A DNA stretch of 15,011 bases from Actinomycetes bacterium. Its GTDB lineage: Bacteria; Actinomycetota; CALGFH01. The DNA is taken from contig JASLIH010000107.1 in the NCBI GenBank assembly GCA_030152105.1, positions 1 to 15,011 on the forward strand. Reading direction: 5' to 3'. The notes under the pieces are model-generated. The model had not been told where the DNA came from. It saw only the letters and a list, made by a program, of their open reading frames with translations, and searched no databases. Position numbers and translations under genes: made by a program. Below are positions 6,114 through 14,985 of the stretch, in pieces. Each line of letters opens with the position of its first letter. Position 1 is the stretch's first letter.

Positions 6114-6647
6114 GTGTCAGAAGGGCCTAAACGTTCGAAGAAGATGGCTCGATCGCCGAACAAAGTCGTACCGATCCATGACGGTGCCGAGCCGCTGCGG
6201 GCCTCGCTCGACGACACCGACCTGGCCATCGTCCGGGCGCTGCAGGCCAACGCCCGCGCCACCTACACCGAGGTCGGCAGGGCGGTCGGCCTCTCGGCGG
6301 CCTCGGTGCACGAGCGGGTCCACCGGCTCGAGACCCGGGGGGTCATCCGTGGCTACCACGCCGAGGTCGACCCCGAGCTGCTCGGGCTGAGCGTGCTGTC
6401 GCTGGTCAGCGTCGTGCCCAGCGACTCCATGGACGCGACCGCGACCGAGGCCGCCCTGGCCGCCCTTCCCGAGGTCGAGACCGCCTGGAGCGTCGCCGGC
6501 GAGGACAGCCACCTGCTGGTCGTCCGCACCCGCTCGATCCTCGAGCTGTCCGACGTCCTCCAGCGCCTCCAGGGCATCGACGGGGTCGCCCGCACCCGCA
6601 CCGCCGTCGTCCTGGCCACCCCCGTCCGCCGCCCCCCGACGGTCTAG
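6114..6647 (+). CDS. Lrp/AsnC-family transcription regulator
   Basis: A DNA-binding regulator of 177 residues. The winged helix-turn-helix lies at about 32-80: LDDTDLAIVRALQANARATY, then the recognition region VGLSAASVHERVHRLETRGVIRGY. It is followed by the RAM ligand-binding and oligomerisation domain at about 90-170. A basic N-terminal tail of about 30 residues makes it longer than the usual 150. The GTG at 6114 has only a GGGG box; an in-frame ATG at 6144 is a possible alternative that would remove 10 residues. Its TAG stop shares a base with the menG GTG (TAGTG), so the two are translated from one message. The ligand is unknown; Lrp/AsnC members usually sense amino acids. Control of menaquinone synthesis or respiration is suggested by the coupling, not shown. 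Confidence 0.9.
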   Translation: MSEGPKRSKKMARSPNKVVPIHDGAEPLRASLDDTDLAIVRALQANARATYTEVGRAVGLSAASVHERVHRLETRGVIRGYHAEVDPELLGLSVLSLVSVVPSDSMDATATEAALAALPEVETAWSVAGEDSHLLVVRTRSILELSDVLQRLQGIDGVARTRTAVVLATPVRRPPTV

Positions 6648-7348
6648 TGGCCGCCGACCAGACGCCGCCGGCGGCCGAGCGCACCTCCCAGGGTGTGCAG
6701 CGGATGTTCGACCGGGTCGCCCCCCGGTACGACCTGGCCAACACCGTCTTCTCCATGGGCCAGGACAAGGGCTGGCGGGTGGCCGCGGCCCGGGCGACCC
6801 GCCTGGCCGCGGGCGAGGTCGCCGTCGACGTTGCCTGTGGCACCGGCGGCCTGGCCAGGGAGCTGGAGACGCTGGCCCCCGGGGCGACGGTCGCCGGCTT
6901 CGACTTCTCCCTGGAGATGCTCGCCCAGGGGCCCAGGGGCCGGGTGGCCGCCGGGGACGCGCTCCAGCTGCCCCTGGCCGACGCCAGCGTCGACGTGGTC
7001 ACGATCGCCTTCGGCCTGCGCAACCTGCCCGAGCCCGGCCAGGGACTGCTCGAGTTCCGGCGGGTCCTGCGGCCCGGCGGCCGGCTGGTCGTCTGCGAGT
7101 TCTCCACCCCGGTGGTCCCGGTGCTGCGCGACGTCTACCGCCGCTACCTGACCCGCCTCATGCCGGTGGCCGCCCGCCGCCTCACCTCCGACCCCGAGGC
7201 CTATCAGTACCTGGCCCGCTCCATCGGCGCCTGGCCCGACCAGCCCGCCCTGGCCCGCTGGCTGCAGGACGCCGGCTTCGGGGAGGTGGCCTGGCGCAAC
7301 CTCACCGGCGGCATCGTCGCCCTCCACCGCGGGGTGGCCCGGCCATAG
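6647..7348 (+). CDS. menG: Demethylmenaquinone methyltransferase (MenG/UbiE family)
   Basis: This enzyme transfers a methyl group from S-adenosylmethionine to demethylmenaquinone, the last ring step of menaquinone synthesis. The 233-residue protein has the family start FDRVAPRYDLANTVFSMG (21-38), the SAM-binding loop VDVACGTGGLA (60-70), the acidic second-strand motif AGFDFS (83-88), the UbiE signature AFGLRNLPEP (121-130) and the FRRVLRPGGRL/EFS region (137-153). Length is normal. The GTG start overlaps the regulator's stop by one base and lacks its own Shine-Dalgarno box, so translation should be coupled. Ubiquinone methylation is an alternative activity of the family, but menaquinone is favoured by the apparent actinobacterial origin and the reductase gene downstream. 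Confidence 0.92.
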   Translation: MAADQTPPAAERTSQGVQRMFDRVAPRYDLANTVFSMGQDKGWRVAAARATRLAAGEVAVDVACGTGGLARELETLAPGATVAGFDFSLEMLAQGPRGRVAAGDALQLPLADASVDVVTIAFGLRNLPEPGQGLLEFRRVLRPGGRLVVCEFSTPVVPVLRDVYRRYLTRLMPVAARRLTSDPEAYQYLARSIGAWPDQPALARWLQDAGFGEVAWRNLTGGIVALHRGVARP

Positions 7349-7352
7349 GGAA

Positions 7353-7370
7353 AATGGTTCCCGAACCATT
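7353..7370. promoter_or_regulatory. Perfect palindrome overlapping the -35 box (operator candidate)
   Basis: AATGGTTC-CC-GAACCATT is an exact inverted repeat with 8-base arms and a 2-base centre, starting 4 bases after the menG stop. It overlaps the first two bases of the -35 box at 7369-7374. The arms are only half G/C and no T-run follows, so a dimeric repressor site is more likely than a terminator of menG. No regulator can be named from the sequence. Confidence 0.5.
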
Positions 7371-7397
7371 GCCGTGACACACTGCGCCCCCTACACT
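7369..7397 (+). promoter_or_regulatory. Promoter for the flavoprotein/nuo genes
   Basis: TTGCCG (7369-7374) and TACACT (7392-7397) are separated by the ideal 17 bases and match a housekeeping sigma promoter (TTGnnn, TAnnnT). Transcription would start at about 7404, giving a leader of about 50 bases before the GTG at 7454. It is the clearest promoter in the window and lies between two exact inverted repeats. Confidence 0.55.
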
Positions 7398-7410
7398 CCA
7401 GTCGACGTAC

Positions 7411-7428
7411 TTGTGAGTCGTTTCACAA
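7411..7428. promoter_or_regulatory. CRP/FNR-family binding site
   Basis: TTGTGA-GTCGTT-TCACAA contains the exact CRP consensus TGTGA-N6-TCACA. The same consensus is known for E. coli CRP, M. tuberculosis Crp (Rv3676) and, closely, Corynebacterium GlxR. It is centred near +16 relative to the predicted start at about 7404, a position more typical of repression than activation, and 26 bases before the GTG of the flavoprotein gene. Binding is inferred from the match. Confidence 0.65.
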
Positions 7429-7453
7429 ATGGACGTGGCCGCTGGGAGGCGAG

Positions 7454-8686
7454 GTGAGCGACGCCTACGACGCGCTGGTCATCGGTGGTGGGCCGGGGGG
7501 GTCGGCGACCGCGTTCCATCTGGCCAGGGGCGGAGCCCGGGTGCTCCTGGCCGAGAAGCAGACCTACCCTCGGGACAAGGTGTGCGGCGACGGGCTCACG
7601 CCACGGGCGGTCCGGGCGCTCGACCACATGGGCCTCCGGGAGGAGTACCAGAGCTGGTCGCGCAGCGCCGGGCTCAAGGTGCACGGAGGCGGGCACGTGA
7701 TCGAGCTGCCCTGGCCGGAGCTGGAGGACTACCCGTCGTTCGGGCTGGCCCGGCCCCGGGCCGACCTCGACCAGCTGCTGGCCAGGACCGCCGCCAAGGC
7801 CGGGGCCGACCTGTGGGAGAGCACCGACGTGGTCGAGCCGCTGGTCGAGAACGGCCTGGTCCGGGGGGCGGTGGTGCGGCGCGAGGGCGAGGACCCGGTC
7901 GACGTCCGGGCCGAGGTCGTGGTCGCCGCCGACGGCGCCTCCAGCCGCTTCGCCCAGGCCCTCGGCCTGGTCAGGGACGACCACCGGCCCATCGGGGTGG
8001 CCATCCGCCAGTACTTCCGGTCCGACCGCGACACCGACCCCTGGATCGACTCCTACCTGGAGCTGTGGAAGGGCGACCACCTGCTGCCCGGCTACGGCTG
8101 GGTGTTCCCGCTGGCCGACGGGACCGTGAACGTCGGCTGCGGGCTGCTCAACACCTCCGAGGGCTTCCGCAACACCAACTACCGGGACCTCCTCAAGGGC
8201 TGGCTGCCGACGGTCGCCGCCGAGTGGGACTTCGACCCCGCCGACCCGGTGGCCAAGCCCCGCTCGGCCCCGCTGCCCATGGGGGCCAGCCGCCACCCGC
8301 CGCTGCACCGGGGCGTGCTGTTCGTCGGGGACGCCGCCGGGCTGGTCAACCCGTTCAACGGCGAGGGCATCGACTACGCCATGGAGTCGGGCCAGCTGGC
8401 CGCCGAGGTCGGCCTGGCCGTGCTGGAGAGCGGCGACCGGACGCGGCTGAGCACCTACCGGGCCGCGCTCGAGCGCAGCTTCGGCTCCTACTTCACCCTT
8501 GGCCGGGTATTCGTCCGGGCCATCGGCCACCCCCAGGTGATGAAGGCCTGCGCCAGGTACGGGCTGCCCCGGCCGACCCTGATGAAGCTGGTCCTGAAGC
8601 TGATGGCCAACCTCTACGAGCCGGCCAGGGGCGACGCCACCGACCGGATCGTGCGGGCCATGGTCCGACTGGCTCCTTCGAGGTGA
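7454..8686 (+). CDS. Geranylgeranyl-reductase-family FAD oxidoreductase (MenJ-like)
   Basis: A 410-residue flavoprotein of the family that saturates isoprenoid double bonds. Visible are the FAD dinucleotide-binding motif IGGGPGGSATAFHLA (10-24), KVCGDGLTPRA (42-52, with the family cysteine Cys44), AADGASSR (158-165), GYGWVFPLADG (213-223) and the second FAD motif GDAAGLVNPFNGEGI (292-306). In mycobacteria a homologous enzyme, MenJ, reduces one isoprene unit of the menaquinone tail and is encoded near menG. The same neighbourhood here makes tail reduction of menaquinone the best guess. Archaeal-type lipid or chlorophyll-type geranylgeranyl reduction cannot be excluded from sequence alone. The GTG start follows GGGAGG with a rather short 4-base spacer. 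It is followed 97 bases later by nuoA. Confidence 0.88.
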   Translation: MSDAYDALVIGGGPGGSATAFHLARGGARVLLAEKQTYPRDKVCGDGLTPRAVRALDHMGLREEYQSWSRSAGLKVHGGGHVIELPWPELEDYPSFGLARPRADLDQLLARTAAKAGADLWESTDVVEPLVENGLVRGAVVRREGEDPVDVRAEVVVAADGASSRFAQALGLVRDDHRPIGVAIRQYFRSDRDTDPWIDSYLELWKGDHLLPGYGWVFPLADGTVNVGCGLLNTSEGFRNTNYRDLLKGWLPTVAAEWDFDPADPVAKPRSAPLPMGASRHPPLHRGVLFVGDAAGLVNPFNGEGIDYAMESGQLAAEVGLAVLESGDRTRLSTYRAALERSFGSYFTLGRVFVRAIGHPQVMKACARYGLPRPTLMKLVLKLMANLYEPARGDATDRIVRAMVRLAPSR

Positions 8687-8705
8687 GGATCGTGCCCGCC
8701 CAAGT

Positions 8706-8735
8706 TTGCGTGCTCTCCCGAGGCGGCCATAGGCT
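8706..8735 (+). promoter_or_regulatory. Weak candidate promoter before nuoA
   Basis: TTGCGT (8706-8711) and TAGGCT (8730-8735) are 18 bases apart and could give a start near 8742, about 42 bases ahead of nuoA. Both boxes are only partial matches, and the -10 box lies inside the hairpin at 8719-8742, so the call is tentative. If real, the nuo genes have their own start in addition to the promoter at 7369-7397. Confidence 0.25.
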
Positions 8736-8742
8736 GGCCTCG
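8719..8742 (+). other. Hairpin in the gap before nuoA
   Basis: CGAGGC (8719-8724) pairs with GCCTCG (8737-8742), and GCC/GGC (8726-8728 with 8732-8734) pair inside around an ATA loop, giving nine base pairs with a small internal loop. It sits 33 bases after the flavoprotein stop. It could weaken read-through into nuoA or mark an mRNA processing point. There is no T-run. Confidence 0.35.
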
Positions 8743-8783
8743 CCGCCGTCGGCCCCACGCTCGAGGTCTGTTGGAGGCTGCCC

Positions 8784-9146
8784 GTGAACCTCGGTGCCTT
8801 CGCTCCGATCCTGGCCATGCTCGTGCTGGCGACCGCGTTCGCGGTCATCTCGATCGTCGTGTCGGCGTTCCTGGCCCCCCACCGGCCGACGAGGGCCAAA
8901 TACTCGGCCTATGAGTCCGGGATCGAGCCGGGGCGCCTGCCGCAGGGGGAGCGCTTCCCGGTCAAGTTCTACCTGACCGCGATGCTGTTCGTGGTCTTCG
9001 ACGTCGAGGTGATCTTCCTCTACCCCTGGGCGGTCGTGTTCCGCCAGCTGGGCGTGTTCGGGCTGGTCCAGATGGGCATCTTCGTCGGGCTGATCCTGAT
9101 CGCCTACATCTATGACTGGAAGCGCGGCGGATTGGAGTGGGACTGA
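8784..9146 (+). CDS. nuoA: NADH-quinone oxidoreductase subunit A
   Basis: A small membrane subunit of complex I at the junction of the peripheral and membrane arms. The 120-residue protein has three helices (about 8-30, 63-83, 90-110). The loop between helices one and two carries the conserved YESGIEP (43-49). The second helix carries the acidic [12 protein letters not shown] motif (Asp73, Glu75). Length is normal. The GTG start has GGAGG with a 6-base spacer. It is first in the order A-B-C-D-E-F-G and is followed after 2 bases by nuoB. Confidence 0.96.
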   Translation: MNLGAFAPILAMLVLATAFAVISIVVSAFLAPHRPTRAKYSAYESGIEPGRLPQGERFPVKFYLTAMLFVVFDVEVIFLYPWAVVFRQLGVFGLVQMGIFVGLILIAYIYDWKRGGLEWD

Positions 9147-9148
9147 CC

Positions 9149-9654
<506 letters not shown>

Positions 9655-9658
<4 letters not shown>

Positions 9659-10230
9659 CCGAGGCACCCGAGCTCGACTTCCAGCCGCCCGACGGGCTCC
9701 AGCCGGTGCTGACCGGGCTGCGGGAGCGGTTCGAGGACGCGATCCGGGAGGTCAGCGGGCACCGGGGCGAGGTCGTGGTCGAGCTCGAGCGCGACCGGCT
9801 GGTCGAGGTCTGCACCTGGCTGCGCGACCACGAGGCGGCCCGTTTCCGGATGCTGGCCAGCATCACCGGCATCGACTACCTGAAGTACGACGACCGGCCC
9901 GAGCGGCTGTGCGCCGACTACAACCTCTACTCCTTCGACCACAACCTCCGGATCCGGCTCAAGGTCCGGGTCACCACCGAGGACCCGCACATCCCGTCGG
10001 TCACCGGGGTCTGGCCGGGAGCCAACTTCCCGGAGCGGGAGGCCTACGACTTCTTCGGCATACGCTTCGACGGGCACCCCAACCTGGTCCGCATCGCCAT
10101 GCCCGAGGACTGGAAGGGCTACCCGCAGCGCAAGGACTACCCGCTCGGCGGGGTCGACGTCGAGTACATCGGCGCCCACATCCCCCCGCCGGACACCAGG
10201 CGGTACAAGGGAGGCTGGACCAGCACATGA
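9655..10230 (+). CDS. nuoC: NADH-quinone oxidoreductase subunit C
   Basis: A peripheral-arm structural subunit that packs against NuoD near the quinone site. The 191-residue protein shows the family signature [20 protein letters not shown] (125-144) followed by [19 protein letters not shown]. It is a separate protein, not fused to NuoD. The GTG start lies in the four-base overlap GTGA with nuoB, and its TGA overlaps the nuoD ATG (ATGA), so B, C and D are translationally coupled. Its C-terminus ([14 protein letters not shown]) is short, as in other single-domain NuoC proteins. Confidence 0.95.
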
Positions 10231-11606
10231 GCGAGCTCGAGGTGCCCGTGGTCCAGCCCGGCGAGGCCCACGACCTGCCCCCGGCCAGTGCCGCCGAGCG
10301 CGTCTCGGTGAACGAGCGGCGCGTCCACCAGGTGGTGGCCATGGGCGGCGGCGACTGGGCCGAGGTGACGGCCAGGGCCGCCGCCGAGGGCCAGGACGAC
10401 GTGATGATCATCAACATGGGCCCCCAGCACCCCTCGACCCACGGGGTGCTGCGCCTGGTCGTGGAGCTCAAGGGCGAGGAGGTCATCAACCTCCAGCCGG
10501 TGGTCGGCTACCTGCACACCGGGATCGAGAAGTCGGCCGAGTTCCGCACCTGGGTCCAGGGGGTCACCTTCGTGACCCGCATGGACTACCTGGCCCCGAT
10601 CTTCAACGAGACCGCCTACTGCCTGGCCGTCGAGAAGCTGCTCGGGATCGAGCCGCCGCCCCGGGCCACCGCCCTGCGGGTGCTGATGATGGAGCTCAAC
10701 CGGATCAGCTCGCACCTGGTCTGGCTGGCCACCACCGGGCTGGAGCTGGGCGCCCTTTCGATCATGCTCTACGGGTTCCGGGAGCGGGAGGAGATCCTCG
10801 ACATCCTCGAGGACGTCACCGGGCTGCGCATGAACCACGCCTGGGTGCGGCCGGCCGGGGTCTCCCAGGACCTGCCCGACGGCACCGAGGACAAGATCCG
10901 GGCCTTCGTCCGCGACATGCGAGCAAAGGCCGACGAGTACGAGACCCTGCTCACCAACAACCCGATCTGGCTGGAACGGACCAAGGGCATCGGCCACCTC
11001 TCCCTCGACGAGCTGATCGGCCTCTCGACCACCGGGCCGATGCTGCGGGCGGCCGGGCTCGACCACGACCTGCGCAAGGCCGAGCCCTACTGCGGCTACG
11101 AGCAGTACGAGTTCTCCGTGCCCACGGCCACCGGGTCGGACGTGTACGCCCGCTACCAGGTCCGGCTTGCCGAGATGCGCGAGAGCCTGCGGATCGTCGA
11201 GCAGGTCCTCGACACCCTGCCCGGCGGGCCGGTCATGTCCGAGGACCCCAAGATCGGCTGGCCGGCCAAGCTCGCTCTCGGCCCCGACGGGCTGGGCAAC
11301 TCCCCGGCCCATGTCCAGCACATCATGGGCGAGTCCATGGAAGCCCTCATCCACCACTTCAAGCAGGTCACCGAGGGCATCAAGGTGCCGAGGGGCGAGG
11401 TCTACGTGCCGATCGAGTCGCCAAGGGGCGAGCTCGGCTACCACGTGATCTCCGACGGCGGCAACCTGCCCTACCGGGTGCACGTCCGCGACCCGTCGTT
11501 CGTCAACCTCCAGACCGGCACGCCCATGTCGATCGGGCTGCTGGTCGCCGACGTCATCGCCGCCATGTCCTCCATCGACCCGGTCCTCGGCGGCGTCGAC
11601 CGCTAG
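10227..11606 (+). CDS. nuoD: NADH-quinone oxidoreductase subunit D
   Basis: NuoD forms the quinone-binding pocket of complex I with NuoB. The 459-residue protein has [14 protein letters not shown] (63-76) and TRMDYL. His72 and Tyr121 sit 49 residues apart, the same separation as the quinone-contacting His38 and Tyr87 of Thermus Nqo4. GYLHTGIEK, the [11 protein letters not shown] region and the C-terminal [11 protein letters not shown] ending are typical. An N-terminal extension of about 60 residues with no known role precedes the conserved core; shorter extensions are familiar from actinobacterial NuoD. The ATG overlaps the nuoC stop, and GGGAGG lies about 12 bases upstream. Confidence 0.96.
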   Translation: MSELEVPVVQPGEAHDLPPASAAERVSVNERRVHQVVAMGGGDWAEVTARAAAEGQDDVMIINMGPQHPSTHGVLRLVVELKGEEVINLQPVVGYLHTGIEKSAEFRTWVQGVTFVTRMDYLAPIFNETAYCLAVEKLLGIEPPPRATALRVLMMELNRISSHLVWLATTGLELGALSIMLYGFREREEILDILEDVTGLRMNHAWVRPAGVSQDLPDGTEDKIRAFVRDMRAKADEYETLLTNNPIWLERTKGIGHLSLDELIGLSTTGPMLRAAGLDHDLRKAEPYCGYEQYEFSVPTATGSDVYARYQVRLAEMRESLRIVEQVLDTLPGGPVMSEDPKIGWPAKLALGPDGLGNSPAHVQHIMGESMEALIHHFKQVTEGIKVPRGEVYVPIESPRGELGYHVISDGGNLPYRVHVRDPSFVNLQTGTPMSIGLLVADVIAAMSSIDPVLGGVDR

Positions 11607-11633
11607 CACCCACCAAAGGAGCCCCCCACCGCC

Positions 11634-12467
11634 GTGCCCCTGTCCGACCAGACCCTGACCCGGGCCGAGGAGCTGATCGCCCGCTACCCCCAGCCGCGCT
11701 CGGCCCTGCTGCCGATCCTGTTCCTGCTCCAGGCTGAGGACGGCTACGTGTCGCCGGCCGGGGTCGCCCAGGCGGCCCAGCTGCTGGGGCTGACCAAGGC
11801 CGAGGTCGGGGCGGTGGCCACCTTCTACACCATGTTCCGGCGCCGCCCGGTGGGCAAGTACCTGGTGTCGGTGTGCAAGACCCTGCCCTGCCAGCTGCGC
11901 GGGTCGCGCGACATCTCCGAGGCCATGGCCAGGCGGCTTGACGTCCCCCTCGGCGGCACCGACGAGAGCGGGATGGTCACGGTCGAGGAGGTGGAGTGCC
12001 TGGCCGCCTGCGACGGCGCCCCGGTGGTCCAGGTCAACACCGAGAACTACGAGCGCCTGTCCGAGGAGGAGGCCCTTGAGCTGCTGGAGGCCCTGCTCCG
12101 CGACGAGGTCCCGCCGCCGACGTTCGCGGCCGACGGGTCGGTGACCGAGCCGTCCACGGCCGCGCTCCACTGGCGCCTGGCCGGTCTCGGCGACCCCCCG
12201 GCGGCGTACGGCGGCACGGCGGCGGCCGCGCCCGAGCCGGCGGCGACCACGAACGGCGAGCCGGCCGTGCGGCGCGTGGGTCGGGAGCCGTCGGTGCCCG
12301 AGCCGACCGAGCAGCGCGAGGCCGGCGAGCCCCAGCCGGCCGAGGGGGCCGGGGCGGCCGCCCCCGAGGCCCCGACCGAGCCCTCGGAGAGGTCCGCGGA
12401 CCCGGAGGCCGCCCACGAGGCCCCCGGCGACGCCGGCCCGGCTCCCGAGCCAGGTGACCGCTCGTGA
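11634..12467 (+). CDS. nuoE: NADH-quinone oxidoreductase subunit E with long disordered tail
   Basis: NuoE carries the [2Fe-2S] cluster N1a in the NADH-oxidising module. Residues 1-158 are a normal NuoE: a helical N-terminal bundle, then a thioredoxin-like fold with ligands Cys81 and Cys86 (VCKTLPC) and Cys122 and Cys126 (ECLAAC). The remaining 120 or so residues (about 159-277) are an Ala/Pro/Glu-rich, probably disordered tail with no recognisable domain. The start is GTG at 11634 with AAAGGAG upstream at a rather long 12-base spacing; the gap to nuoD is 27 bases. Its TGA overlaps the nuoF GTG by the usual GTGA. Confidence 0.94.
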   Translation: MPLSDQTLTRAEELIARYPQPRSALLPILFLLQAEDGYVSPAGVAQAAQLLGLTKAEVGAVATFYTMFRRRPVGKYLVSVCKTLPCQLRGSRDISEAMARRLDVPLGGTDESGMVTVEEVECLAACDGAPVVQVNTENYERLSEEEALELLEALLRDEVPPPTFAADGSVTEPSTAALHWRLAGLGDPPAAYGGTAAAAPEPAATTNGEPAVRRVGREPSVPEPTEQREAGEPQPAEGAGAAAPEAPTEPSERSADPEAAHEAPGDAGPAPEPGDRS

Positions 12468-13759
12468 CCGACCAGGTCAAGGTGCTGACCTCCCGCTGGG
12501 GGGACAACCGGGCGCACGAGATCGACCACTTCGGCGAGCTGGACGGCTACGCCAGCCTGGACGCCGCCTTCGAGAAGTCCCCCGAGGACCTGGTCCAGCT
12601 GGTCAAGGACGCCGGGCTGCGGGGCCGGGGCGGAGCCGGCTTCCCGACCGGCATGAAGTGGGGGTTCCTGGCCAAGGGGACCGGCAAGCCGACCTACCTG
12701 GTCGTCAACGCCGACGAGAGCGAGCCTGGCACCTTCAAGGACATGGAGCTGCTCGAGCGCGACCCGCATGCCCTGGTCGAGGGTGTGATCGTCTCCTCCT
12801 ACGCCATCGGCTGCCGCAACGCCTTCATCTACCTGCGGGGCGAGTGCGGCTGGCCGGGCCGCCGGCTCCAGGCGGCGATCGACGCCGCCTACGACAAGGG
12901 CCTGCTCGGCCGCGACATCAAGGGCTCCGGGTTCGACCTGGACGTGGTCCTGCACCGGGGCGCCGGGGCCTACATCTGCGGCGAGGAGACGGCCCTGCTG
13001 TCGTCGCTGGAGGGTCAGCGCGGCCAGCCCAAGCTGCGCCCGCCCTTCCCGGCCGTCGAGGGCCTGTACCGGGCCCCGACCACGGTCAACAACGTCGAGA
13101 CGGTCGCCACCGTGCCCTGGATCATCCGCAAGGGCGTCGACTGGTTCCGCTCCATGGGCTCGGAGAAGTCGCCCGGCCCCAAGCTGTTCAGCGTCTCCGG
13201 CGACGTCGTCAACCCGGGGAACTTCGAGTTCCCCCTCGGCGTGCCCGCCCGGGAGGTCATTCTGGGCGCGGCCGGCGGGCTGCGCGACGGCAAGACCCTC
13301 AAGGCCTGGACCCCCGGAGGGAGCTCCACGCCGATGCTGACCGCCGACCACCTCGACGCCCCGATGGACTTCGAGGGCATCACGGCCGCCGGCAGCCTGC
13401 TCGGCACGGCCGCGGTGATGGTCTTCTCCGAGGACGTCTGCATGGTCAGGGCGTGCCTGAACTTCACCGAGTTCTACGCGCACGAGTCCTGCGGCAAGTG
13501 CACCCCCTGCCGGGAGGGCACCGACTGGATGCGCAAGATCCTCGGCCGCCTCGAGACGGGCCAGGGCCGGCCCGACGACATGGACACTCTCAAGGACATC
13601 TGCGACTCGATCTTCGGGCGCTCCTTCTGCGCCCTCGGCGACGGGGCGACCAGCCCTGTCGTCTCCGCCCTGAAGTTCTTCCGCGACGAGTTCGACGAGC
13701 ACGTCAGCGGCGGCGGCTGCCCCTTCCCGGGGGCACGCGTGACCGTCGCTGCCCACTAG
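12464..13759 (+). CDS. nuoF: NADH-quinone oxidoreductase subunit F
   Basis: NuoF binds NADH and FMN and is the electron entry point of complex I. The 431-residue protein shows the glycine-rich NADH/FMN motif [16 protein letters not shown] (51-66), NADESEPGT (83-90), the [16 protein letters not shown] region (169-184), and the [4Fe-4S] N3 ligands Cys343, Cys346 and Cys349 ([12 protein letters not shown]) plus Cys389 (SFCALGDG). Length is normal. It starts at a GTG overlapping the nuoE stop and ends in TAG. nuoG follows after 11 bases with its own TAGGAG box. Confidence 0.97.
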   Translation: MTDQVKVLTSRWGDNRAHEIDHFGELDGYASLDAAFEKSPEDLVQLVKDAGLRGRGGAGFPTGMKWGFLAKGTGKPTYLVVNADESEPGTFKDMELLERDPHALVEGVIVSSYAIGCRNAFIYLRGECGWPGRRLQAAIDAAYDKGLLGRDIKGSGFDLDVVLHRGAGAYICGEETALLSSLEGQRGQPKLRPPFPAVEGLYRAPTTVNNVETVATVPWIIRKGVDWFRSMGSEKSPGPKLFSVSGDVVNPGNFEFPLGVPAREVILGAAGGLRDGKTLKAWTPGGSSTPMLTADHLDAPMDFEGITAAGSLLGTAAVMVFSEDVCMVRACLNFTEFYAHESCGKCTPCREGTDWMRKILGRLETGQGRPDDMDTLKDICDSIFGRSFCALGDGATSPVVSALKFFRDEFDEHVSGGGCPFPGARVTVAAH

Positions 13760-13770
13760 GAGCCGACGCA

Positions 13771-14985
13771 ATGTCCGACAGGCCGACCACCGTGAAGGTC
13801 ACCATCGACGGCCAGGAGCTGGAGGTCCGTCCGGGCACGCTGGTGATCCGTGCCGCCGAGCAGCTGGGCACGATCGTCCCGCGGTTCTGCGACCACCGGC
13901 TGCTCGCCCCCCTGGGGGCGTGCCGTCAGTGCCTGGTCGAGGTGGTCGGCCAGCGAAAGCCGCTGACCGCCTGCACCACCACGGTGACCGACGGCATGGA
14001 GGTCAAGACCCAGGTCACCTCCGAGGTGGCCAGGGCCGGCCAGGAGGGCAACCTCGAGCTGCTGCTGATCAACCACCCGCTCGACTGCCCCATGTGCGAC
14101 AAGGGCGGCGAGTGCCCGCTCCAGGACCAGACCCTGGCCCACGGGCCGGGGGAGACCCGGTTCATCGAGACCAAGCGCCGCTACGAGAAGCCGGTCAAGA
14201 TCTCCGAGACGGTCCTGCTGGACCGCGAGCGCTGCGTGCTCTGCGCCCGCTGCACCCGCTTCTCCAACGAGATCGCCGGCGACCCGTTCATCGAGCTGTT
14301 CGAGCGGGGGGCGCTGGAGCAGGTGGCCATCTTCGAGGACGAGCCGTATGCGAGCCACTACAGCGGCAACGTCGTCCAGATCTGCCCGGTGGGGGCGCTG
14401 ACCTCGCCCTCGTACCGGTTCCAGGCCCGGCCGTTCGACCTGACCTCCACCGACGGGGTCTGCAACCACTGCGCGTCCGGCTGCAACCTGCGCATCGACG
14501 CCCGCCGGGGCCTGGTCACCCGCCAGCTGGCCCGCGACAACGACGACGTCAACGAGGCCTGGAACTGCGACCGGGGCCGCTACGGCTTCGCCTACGCCCA
14601 GTCGCCGCAGCGGGTGCTGGTCCCGCAGCTGGCCGAGGAGGGCAAGCTGCGCACCGCCGCCTGGTCCGAGGCGCTGCGCCGGGCCGCCGACGGCATCCGG
14701 GCGGCCAAGGGCAAGGGGGTCGGGGTGCTGGTCGGCGGCCACCTCACCGACCAGGACGCCTACGCCCTCCAGAAGCTGGCCCGGGTCGCGCTGGGCACCA
14801 ACAACGTCGACGCCCGGGCCTGGCCCGAGGACGAGGCCGCCGCGGCCGCCGCCGCCCGGGTGGCCGGGCGCGGCCCGGACGACGGCATGCCGACCTACCG
14901 GGACCTGGAGTCGGCCAGGGCGGTCGTGGTGGTCGACCTCGACCCGCGCGAGGAGTCGCCCATCCTGTGGCTGCGGCTGCGCTAG
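13771..14985 (+). CDS. nuoG: NADH-quinone oxidoreductase subunit G, cut short by an in-frame TAG
   Basis: NuoG is the large iron-sulfur subunit of the NADH module. Visible ligands are the [2Fe-2S] set Cys40, Cys51, Cys54 and Cys68; His102 with Cys106, Cys109 and Cys115; the [4Fe-4S] set Cys155, Cys158, Cys161 and Cys205; and an additional set Cys231, Cys234, Cys238 and Cys266, as for cluster N7 in E. coli and Thermus. The start of the molybdopterin-oxidoreductase-like domain follows (about 270-404). The ATG has TAGGAG with an 8-base spacer. The frame stops at TAG after 404 residues, about half the usual NuoG length. The bases after the stop continue in the same frame with NuoG-like sequence. 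A one-base A-to-T change of a lysine codon (AAG) would explain the stop, so an error or a real nonsense mutation are both possible. Confidence 0.9.
   Translation: MSDRPTTVKVTIDGQELEVRPGTLVIRAAEQLGTIVPRFCDHRLLAPLGACRQCLVEVVGQRKPLTACTTTVTDGMEVKTQVTSEVARAGQEGNLELLLINHPLDCPMCDKGGECPLQDQTLAHGPGETRFIETKRRYEKPVKISETVLLDRERCVLCARCTRFSNEIAGDPFIELFERGALEQVAIFEDEPYASHYSGNVVQICPVGALTSPSYRFQARPFDLTSTDGVCNHCASGCNLRIDARRGLVTRQLARDNDDVNEAWNCDRGRYGFAYAQSPQRVLVPQLAEEGKLRTAAWSEALRRAADGIRAAKGKGVGVLVGGHLTDQDAYALQKLARVALGTNNVDARAWPEDEAAAAAAARVAGRGPDDGMPTYRDLESARAVVVVDLDPREESPILWLRLR

Noticed and set aside
7429..7453. ATG at 7429 as a gene start right after the CRP-type site
   Set aside because: It opens a different frame that is an Arg/Gly/Pro-rich shadow of the flavoprotein gene. 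The GTG at 7454 is in the frame with the FAD motifs and has GGGAGG upstream.
10137..12416. A 759-codon open frame on the minus strand opposite nuoD and nuoE
   Set aside because: It is the antisense of two certain genes, has His/Gly/Pro/Arg-rich composition typical of GC-rich shadow frames, and shows no domain or ribosome-binding site.
14983..14985. TAG reassigned to an amino acid in this organism
   Set aside because: TAG ends eleven clearly complete genes in this window (for example resA, ccdA, resB, ccsA, menG, nuoD, nuoF), so it is a working stop codon here.
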